Program-made: the position numbers and the translations under genes | Origin: a virus | IMG/VR virus record: IMGVR_UViG_3300017732_000060 | Span: 1-24,965 of that record | DNA: 24,965 bases | Direction: 5' to 3' (one strand) | The notes under the pieces: model-generated | What the model saw: the letters and a program-made list of their open reading frames with translations, nothing else | What the model was told of the DNA's origin: nothing | Database searches by the model: none | Shown here: positions 20,141-24,965 of the stretch, piece after piece | How positions within the stretch are numbered: position 1 is the stretch's first letter | Layout: the number at the start of each line of letters is the position of its first letter

Positions 20141-20719
20141 ATGAAATCAACAGAAATCTTAAACAAAATCAAAACTTTCTTAGGAGAGGAAAAAATTGAG
20201 GAACAAGTAGAAGAAACTCAATTAGAAGAATCACAAGAGAAAGTCGAGTTAGCACAAGCTAAACTTGATAATGGTACAGTATTAGAAGCTGAGGCTTTTG
20301 AAGCAGGAAACGAAATCTTTATTGTTACTGAAGATGAAAGAGTAGCAATGCCTGTAGGAGAATATATGATGGAAGATGGTCAAATGCTCGTAGTAAGCGA
20401 GGAGGGAATCATCGGAGAGATCAAAGCACAGGAAGCAGAAGAAGTAGAGGCTGAAGAAGAAGAAGAAATGGCTTATGTATCAAAAGAAGAATTTGAATCT
20501 GCCGTTGAGGAAATCAAAGGTATGATAAACGAGCTAAAGGACAAGAAAGAAGAAATGGCTGAAGTAGAGGAGCAAGTAAAACAAGAACTAAGCGAAACTC
20601 CTGCAACTGAGCCTATCACTCACAATCCTGAAGCTAAAGAAAAATTTAAAGTAAAATTTGGTCAAAACAGACCTGAAACTGCTTTAGATAGAGTAATGAA
20701 AAAATTAACCAACAATTAA
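20141..20719 (+). CDS. capsid scaffold-like acidic protein
   Basis: This is a 192-aa very acidic protein. An N-terminal helix (MKSTEILNKIKTFLGEEKI) is followed by a Glu-rich segment. A small beta domain comes next (LDNGTVLEAEAFEAGNEIFI, then VAMPVGEYMMEDGQMLVV), then Glu runs and a coiled coil (EEFESAVEEIKGMINELKDK). The C-terminus is basic (KFKVKFGQNRPETALDRVMK), as in scaffolds that bind the capsid shell. The gene directly precedes the major capsid gene by ten bases, the classical position. The LDNGTxxEAExFExGxEIF motif recurs in Bacteroidota phage scaffolds. A DNA-mimic role is less likely given the position. Confidence 0.75.
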   Translation: MKSTEILNKIKTFLGEEKIEEQVEETQLEESQEKVELAQAKLDNGTVLEAEAFEAGNEIFIVTEDERVAMPVGEYMMEDGQMLVVSEEGIIGEIKAQEAEEVEAEEEEEMAYVSKEEFESAVEEIKGMINELKDKKEEMAEVEEQVKQELSETPATEPITHNPEAKEKFKVKFGQNRPETALDRVMKKLTNN

Positions 20720-20729
20720 AATTTAAAAA

Positions 20730-21653
20730 ATGCCAAATCCAACAATTACAAGTAGTAGTTATGCAGGAGAGTTTGCAGGTAAATACATTGCTGCATCTTT
20801 ATTAACAGCAAAGACCTTAGATGATGCTGCGATAACTATTATGCCAAACATTAAGTACAAAGCTGCTATGAAAGTAGGAACATTTACAAACTTAGTAAGA
20901 AGTGCTGACTGCGACTTCGATGCAACGACTTCAGGTCTTACACTTGCTGAAAAAGTATTAACACCAACTGAATTACAGGTAAACCTACAGATTTGTAAAA
21001 AAGAATTACACGCTGATTGGGAAGCTGCACAAATGGGATATTCTGCATTTGACAACTTACCTCCACTATTCTCTGATTTTGTAATCGCAAGAGTAGCTGC
21101 TGAGGTAGCAAGTGCAACTGAAACTTCTATATGGGCAGGTCAAGCAGCAGAGGGAAACTTTAACGGTTTTGTAAAACTTGCTACAGATGACGGAACTGTA
21201 GTAGATGTTGCAAAAGCAACTGTAACTTCTGCAAACGTAGTTGCTCAATTAGGAGCTATTGTAGATGCTATTCCAAGTTCAGTTTACGGAGCAGATGACC
21301 TTGTTATTTATGTATCACAAAACATTTACAGAGCTTACATTAGAGCTTTAGGTGGTTTCGGTGCATCAGGTTTAGGAGCTAATGGTTACGACAATAAAGG
21401 TAACAACCAATCATTAGGAGGTTTATTCTTTGATGGTATCAAGATTTATCCAACATCAGGCTTTGCAGACAACAATGCAATGGCTGCAAGATCAAGTAAC
21501 TTATTCTTTGGAACAGGTCTATTAAACGACAGAAATGAAGTAAAAGTAATTGATATGTCAGATATCGATGGATCACAAAACGTAAGAGTAGTAATGAGAT
21601 ATACAGCAGGATGCCAAATTGGTGTTGGTGCTGATGTAGTTCTTTATTCTTAA
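20730..21653 (+). CDS. major capsid protein (HK97-fold)
   Basis: This is a 307-aa protein. After MPNPTITSSSYAGEFAGKYI it has KVLTPTELQVNLQICKKELH (a P-loop-like strand and spine helix start), long helix FSDFVIARVAAEVASATETS (spine), then a beta-rich A-domain with AIPSSVYGADDLVIYVSQNI and YRAYIRALG, and a closing strand VRVVMRYTAGCQIGVGADVV. This order fits an HK97-fold capsid protein. Length is within the usual 280-400. Base composition is more GC-rich and codon-regular than elsewhere, as expected for a highly expressed gene. No N-terminal delta domain is evident, in agreement with the separate scaffold gene. A terminator follows after 25 bases. Confidence 0.85.
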   Translation: MPNPTITSSSYAGEFAGKYIAASLLTAKTLDDAAITIMPNIKYKAAMKVGTFTNLVRSADCDFDATTSGLTLAEKVLTPTELQVNLQICKKELHADWEAAQMGYSAFDNLPPLFSDFVIARVAAEVASATETSIWAGQAAEGNFNGFVKLATDDGTVVDVAKATVTSANVVAQLGAIVDAIPSSVYGADDLVIYVSQNIYRAYIRALGGFGASGLGANGYDNKGNNQSLGGLFFDGIKIYPTSGFADNNAMAARSSNLFFGTGLLNDRNEVKVIDMSDIDGSQNVRVVMRYTAGCQIGVGADVVLYS

Positions 21654-21678
21654 TATTTTAACTAACATATAAGAGGGT

Positions 21679-21704
21679 GGGTAGTAGTCTGCCTACCCTT
21701 TTTT
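21679..21704 (+). terminator. rho-independent terminator after the major capsid gene
   Basis: GGGTAG (21679-21684) pairs with CTACCC (21693-21698) around an eight-base loop, followed by six T (21699-21704). The next gene starts 14 bases later with no late motif before it, so its expression seems to depend on read-through. Confidence 0.85.
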
Positions 21705-21717
21705 AATACTAATAATT

Positions 21718-22242
21718 ATGGCTTGTACATTAACAACAGGTAGAAAAGTCCCTTGTAAATCGGCAGTAGGTGGTCTTAAGACTGTTTACTTTGCAGATTA
21801 TGGTACTCTTGGTGTTGCTACGATTGTAGGAGGAGAAGTAACTGCTTTAGCAGGAAGTCCTGCTTTATTTCAGTTTGATATAAAAGGCAATTCTTCTTTA
21901 GAAACTGCAATCAACAGCTCAAGAGAAAACGGAACTACATTCTACGAATCAACATTAAACTTGACACTTACGTTTCTTGAAAAAGCAACACAGGAAGAAC
22001 TAAAATTAATCGCACACGCAAGACCACACGTTTTTGTAGAAGATTATAATGGTAATTACTTTGTGATGGGATTAGAACACGGAGCTGAGGTTACAGGTGG
22101 ATCGATTGTGAGTGGAGCTGCTATGGGAGACCTAAGTGGATTTACCTTAACAATGGTTGCACAAGAAACTGCGCCTCCATACTTTATTACAGGATCAGTT
22201 GTAACAGGAGATGCAAGTGCAACACAAATAACACCGAATTAA
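21718..22242 (+). CDS. putative major tail (tube) protein
   Basis: This is a 174-aa beta-rich protein. MACTLTTGRKVPCKSAVGGL opens with two Cys; then KTVYFADYG, FQFDIKGNSSLETAINSSRE, NGTTFYESTLNLTLTFLEKA, FVEDYNGNYFVMGLEHGAEV, TGGSIVSGAAMGDLSGFTLT. The order of strand-rich repeats and the LGLExGAEVTGGSxxSGxAxGDxxGFTLT block resemble phage tail tube proteins of Bacteroidota phages. It lies between two terminators, behind the capsid gene and ahead of the portal unit, away from the other tail genes. It could also be a capsid decoration protein. Confidence 0.55.
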   Translation: MACTLTTGRKVPCKSAVGGLKTVYFADYGTLGVATIVGGEVTALAGSPALFQFDIKGNSSLETAINSSRENGTTFYESTLNLTLTFLEKATQEELKLIAHARPHVFVEDYNGNYFVMGLEHGAEVTGGSIVSGAAMGDLSGFTLTMVAQETAPPYFITGSVVTGDASATQITPN

Positions 22243-22301
22243 AAATAATTTTTGTATATTTATAAAAGTTTTCATCAATTATATTTAGTTTTTTGAATTA
22301 A

Positions 22302-22329
22302 GGGGGAGTTTTCGGACTCCTCTTTTTTT
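22302..22329 (+). terminator. rho-independent terminator after the tail-tube-like gene
   Basis: The stem GGGGGAGT (22302-22309) pairs with ACTCCTCT (22316-22323, with two G-T wobbles), around TTTCGG, followed by seven T (22323-22329). The preceding 22243-22301 is A/T-rich with nothing else evident. Confidence 0.88.
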
Positions 22330-22351
22330 ATACACAAAATTTAAAGTTTGT

Positions 22352-22364
22352 ACGTTATATAAGT
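22352..22364 (+). promoter_or_regulatory. late promoter motif ACGTTATA-N5-ATG before the portal unit
   Basis: ACGTTATA lies at 22352-22359 and five bases (TAAGT) before ATG 22365. A terminator ends 22 bases upstream, so this motif is the only obvious way to transcribe the portal genes, which strengthens the promoter reading. Confidence 0.65.
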
Positions 22365-22712
22365 ATGATACACTTAACGACATCTGCATCAGCTCAAACT
22401 TTAAAAGTAATACCAAGAAGTTATGCAAGTTCTGTTAGTATGATTCTAAGAGACGATTCAACAAACACCTCAACGACATACACAATAAGCACAACAACAG
22501 ACAAAAACTATTTAGTGTTATCACAAGCATTAAGTCCTGTACTTGTAGAGGGTAGATTCTACGACCTCACATTAAAAGAGGGAAGTAATGTAATATATAA
22601 GGATAAAGTTTTTTGTACAAATCAAACTATTTCAAGTTATTCAGTAAATAATGCAGAATATACTGTACCAACAGGAAACGATGTCTATGATAATGATTAT
22701 ATTGTAATATGA
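22365..22712 (+). CDS. small beta-rich structural protein (115 aa)
   Basis: This is a 115-aa beta-rich protein: MIHLTTSASAQTLKVIPRSY, SVSMILRDDSTNTSTTYTIS, then LSPVLVEGRFYDLTLKEGSN and VIYKDKVFCTNQTI. The FYDLxLxEGxNVIYKDKxFC strand pair is a conserved motif I associate with a small structural protein next to portal genes in Bacteroidota phages. It probably has an Ig-like or jelly-roll fold and could decorate head or neck. It starts the unit five bases after a late motif and overlaps the portal ATG by four bases. Confidence 0.65.
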   Translation: MIHLTTSASAQTLKVIPRSYASSVSMILRDDSTNTSTTYTISTTTDKNYLVLSQALSPVLVEGRFYDLTLKEGSNVIYKDKVFCTNQTISSYSVNNAEYTVPTGNDVYDNDYIVI

Positions 22713-24499
22713 AAAATAAATCAGATTTAAGTATAGTAAATTTAAGCACTTACACTTCTCCACAAGTAAAAGAGGTTAGTGGTAAGAACTTTATTGAGTA
22801 TGGTAGTGATAACAACTACTTTCAATATTTGATAGACAGATACAACGGAAGTCCTACAAATAACGCTATTATAAACGGTGTTAGCGAGATGATCTACGGA
22901 AAAGGCTTAGATGCTACCAACTCAAATAAAAAGCCTAATGAGTATGCTCAAATGAAAGCATTATTCAACAAGGATTGTGTAAGAAAACTATGCTATGATC
23001 TAAAATTAATGGGTCAATGTGCAATACAAGTCATTTATTCTAAAGACAGAAGTAGAATTGTACAATTAGAACACATACCTATTGAAACACTAAGGGCAGA
23101 AAAGTGTAACGAAAAAGGAGATATTGAGGGTTACTATTATTTTAGTGATTGGTCAAAGTACAAGCGAGGAAACGAATTAAGAAGAATACCTGCATTCGGA
23201 ACTTCTAAAGAGGGATTAGAAATACTTTACATTAAACCTTATAGAGCAGGTTTTAAGTATTATAGTCCTGTAGATTATCAAGGTGGAACACAATACGCTG
23301 AATTAGAGGAGGAGATATCCAACTACCATTTAAACAACATACTAAACGGACTTGCACCAAGTATGCTAATTAACTTCAATAATGGTACTCCTGATCCTGA
23401 GCAAAGAGAAATGATAGAAAGACGTATCTACGAAAAATTTAGTGGCTCAAGTAATGCAGGTAAATTTATTTTAGCTTTTAACGATAATTCAGAAACAGCA
23501 GCAACAATAGACCCTATACAACTTAGTGATGCTCACAATCAATATCAGTTTTTAAGTGATGAAAGTTCTAAAAAGATTATGGTAGCTCACAGGGTTGTAA
23601 GTCCTATGTTATTTGGTATTAAGGATAGTACAGGTCTTGGTAATAATGCTGACGAATTAAAAACAGCTTCTATCTTATTTGACAACTTAGTAATTAAAGG
23701 CTTTCAAGGGCTTTTAATAGATGCTTTTGACCAAATACTTGCGTACAACGATATCTCTTTGCATTTGTACTTTAAAACGCTTCAGCCACTTGAATTTACA
23801 GACTTAGAGAACGTAGAAGACGAAGAAACTAAGGAAGAAGAAACAGGAGTTAAATTAAGCAAAGACAACCCTATAGATAATGAGATCGCTGATGAATTAA
23901 TAAGTTTAGGTCAAAGCGAAGAGGATTTGTTAAAAGAATATGACATTGTAGATGAGTCTGAAGTTAATTATGACTTTGAAGATGAAATGGATGAGGTTGT
24001 AGAAGATTTAAACAAAACAGAATTAGCAAGAGTAGGTAAAGCAACACCTTATAGAGAAAGTGAACAAGATGGTAAATCTAAACAAGAATCACAAAAAGGT
24101 GTAACATTCCTCGTTAGATATATATACAGTCCTGCAAGAGTTAAACCAACTTCAAGAGAGTTTTGTAAGAAAATGGTAGCAGCAAATAAAGTATATCGTA
24201 AAGAAGATATTATGGCTATGAGTAAAAAGGCTGTAAATGCAGGGTTTGGAAAAAGTGGAGCAGCAACATATTCTATATGGCTTTACAAAGGTGGAGCAAG
24301 ATGCCAACACAAATGGTTTAGAAAGACTTATGCAAAAAAAGGTGGTAATGGGTTAGGTACAGAAATAACAAGCTCAGAAGCTAAGAGTAAAGGTTTTAAA
24401 GCACCTAAAAATGCTCAAAAAGTACCTGTAGCACCAAAGGATATGCCTTACAAAGGATATACAGCATCATACGCTAAGAAAATAGGAATAAGTAGATAA
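22709..24499 (+). CDS. portal protein fused to a C-terminal Cys/His domain
   Basis: This is a 596-aa protein. Residues 1-365 are portal-like: NFIEYGSDNNYFQYLIDRYN (28-46), NNAIINGVSEMIYGKGL, DLKLMGQCAIQVIY (97-110), a clip/wing region, NQYQFLSDESSKKIMVAHRV, SPMLFGIKDSTGLGNNADEL (298-317) and a crown helix. Residues 365-450 are an acidic linker. Residues 465-596 form an extra domain: FLVRYIYSP, TSREFCKKM with Cys486, YRKEDIMAM, YSIWLYKGGARCQHKWFRKT with Cys532 and His534. This order (R-x-FC-xxM then GGxxCxHxW) resembles the end of phage Mu F-/SPP1 gp7-like head proteins, so portal and minor head protein seem fused. The portal forms the packaging and ejection vertex. Confidence 0.85.
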   Translation: MKNKSDLSIVNLSTYTSPQVKEVSGKNFIEYGSDNNYFQYLIDRYNGSPTNNAIINGVSEMIYGKGLDATNSNKKPNEYAQMKALFNKDCVRKLCYDLKLMGQCAIQVIYSKDRSRIVQLEHIPIETLRAEKCNEKGDIEGYYYFSDWSKYKRGNELRRIPAFGTSKEGLEILYIKPYRAGFKYYSPVDYQGGTQYAELEEEISNYHLNNILNGLAPSMLINFNNGTPDPEQREMIERRIYEKFSGSSNAGKFILAFNDNSETAATIDPIQLSDAHNQYQFLSDESSKKIMVAHRVVSPMLFGIKDSTGLGNNADELKTASILFDNLVIKGFQGLLIDAFDQILAYNDISLHLYFKTLQPLEFTDLENVEDEETKEEETGVKLSKDNPIDNEIADELISLGQSEEDLLKEYDIVDESEVNYDFEDEMDEVVEDLNKTELARVGKATPYRESEQDGKSKQESQKGVTFLVRYIYSPARVKPTSREFCKKMVAANKVYRKEDIMAMSKKAVNAGFGKSGAATYSIWLYKGGARCQHKWFRKTYAKKGGNGLGTEITSSEAKSKGFKAPKNAQKVPVAPKDMPYKGYTASYAKKIGISR

Positions 24500-24501
24500 T
24501 T

Positions 24502-24965
24502 ATGGCAACAGTATTATTCATATCGAGAACAGATTTAGTCAAGAACAGTATTATTGATGGTAATGTTGATACAGATAAATTTATACAGTTTATTAAGTTA
24601 GCGCAACAAATCGAAATAAGAAACTACTTAGGAACTAAACTATATGACAAAATAGGTGCAGACATTGCAGGATCAGGTTTGTCAGGAAACTATGAAACCT
24701 TAGTAAATGAATATGTACAGCCTATGTTAATTTGGTTTGCACAAGCAGAGTATATTCCTTATGCAGCTTATCAGATCAAGAACGGAGGAGTGTTTAAGCA
24801 CACAAGCGAAAACTCAGAATCAGTTTCTAAGAATGAGGTTGACTTTTTAGTAAACAAAGCAAGAAATACAGCAGAGTATTATACTCAAAGGTTTTTAGAT
24901 TACATCAACAACAACAGTAGTTTATTTCCTGAGTATAATCAGAACACAGGAGGAGACGTATTTCC
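24502..24965 (+). CDS. DUF6712-like head-tail connector (3' end outside window)
   Basis: A frame opens with ATG 24502, three bases after the portal stop, and runs off the window (154 codons visible). The product begins MATVLFISRTDLVKNSIIDG, NVDTDKFIQFIKLAQQIEIR, NYLGTKLYDKIGADIAGSG, then VQPMLIWFAQAEYIPYAAYQ, GGVFKHTSENSESVSKNEVD and a helix AEYYTQRFLDYI. The opening, LYDKI segment and SENSESVSKNE loop are typical of DUF6712 proteins, helical head-tail adaptors that bind the portal ring. The place just after the portal fits. Confidence 0.8.
   Translation, partial: MATVLFISRTDLVKNSIIDGNVDTDKFIQFIKLAQQIEIRNYLGTKLYDKIGADIAGSGLSGNYETLVNEYVQPMLIWFAQAEYIPYAAYQIKNGGVFKHTSENSESVSKNEVDFLVNKARNTAEYYTQRFLDYINNNSSLFPEYNQNTGGDVF

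Noticed and set aside
22251-22288. TTTG and TATATTTAG pair as a promoter
   Set aside because: The spacer is 25 bases, too long for the Bacteroidota pattern, and a strong terminator lies directly downstream.
1-24965. Prophage signs (integrase, att sites, repressor) and tRNA genes
   Set aside because: None was seen in the window; this says nothing about the rest of the genome.

Overview
The window is a compact, AT-rich, single-strand-coded stretch of a tailed phage (siphovirus type) of the Bacteroidota, most likely of a marine or aquatic flavobacterium. The reasons are the family make-up (DUF3127-type single-strand DNA-binding protein, NinG, DUF6712-like connector, XkdF-like protease fusion, small CxC and basic microproteins), the near absence of Shine-Dalgarno sites, and one promoter of Bacteroidota type (TTTG-N19-TATATTG). 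All convincing genes are on the + strand. Most neighbours overlap by 1, 4 or 8 bases. No integrase, tRNA, rRNA, IS element or CRISPR array was seen.

Layout. (1) 1-3034, lysis and envelope block: end of a coiled-coil protein, an exported thioredoxin-fold protein without its CxxC, a YfiM-like protein, a predicted outer-membrane barrel, a T7-lysozyme-like amidase, a 47-aa protein and a 3TM-type holin. (2) 3035-3145: intergenic region with three TAACGTA repeats inside an imperfect hairpin. (3) 3146-3570: NinG-like protein and a strong terminator. (4) 3617-10331, replication, recombination and nucleotide block: two small OB-fold/SSB-like proteins, a DnaB-like helicase, a sigma-factor-like protein, small CxC proteins, a MjaI-like PD-(D/E)XK nuclease, a RecE-like exonuclease, a GIY-YIG (MUG113) protein, a DnaA domain IV protein and a MazZ-like dATP/dGTP diphosphohydrolase. 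(5) 10365-11833: small and large terminase. (6) 11868-18298, tail block: a tail assembly chaperone with a probable programmed -1 frameshift, tail completion proteins, two large tail-tip proteins and a tape measure. (7) 18330-24965, head block: protease fusion, microproteins, scaffold, major capsid, putative tail tube, portal fusion, head-tail connector (cut by the window end).

Two things stand out. First, the 8-mer ACGTTATA occurs five times on the + strand, each time just upstream of a structural transcription unit. In four cases it lies exactly five bases before the ATG. This looks like a phage-specific late promoter that makes leaderless mRNAs. The phage sigma-like protein at 5733-6236 is an obvious candidate to read it, and reverse-strand copies of its core cluster in the 3035-3145 region. 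Second, the tail chaperone gene has a run of nine T followed by an 86-codon -1 frame ORF ending in an ATGA overlap with the next gene. This is the lambda G/GT arrangement, with an unusually long dual-coded segment.

Gene order (terminase, tail, then protease, capsid, portal, connector) is permuted relative to the usual lambda/HK97 order. Four rho-independent terminators divide the window, and two of them bracket the tail-tube gene just behind the capsid gene, as if to set expression ratios. Family names come from recognising sequence motifs by eye; no database search was possible.
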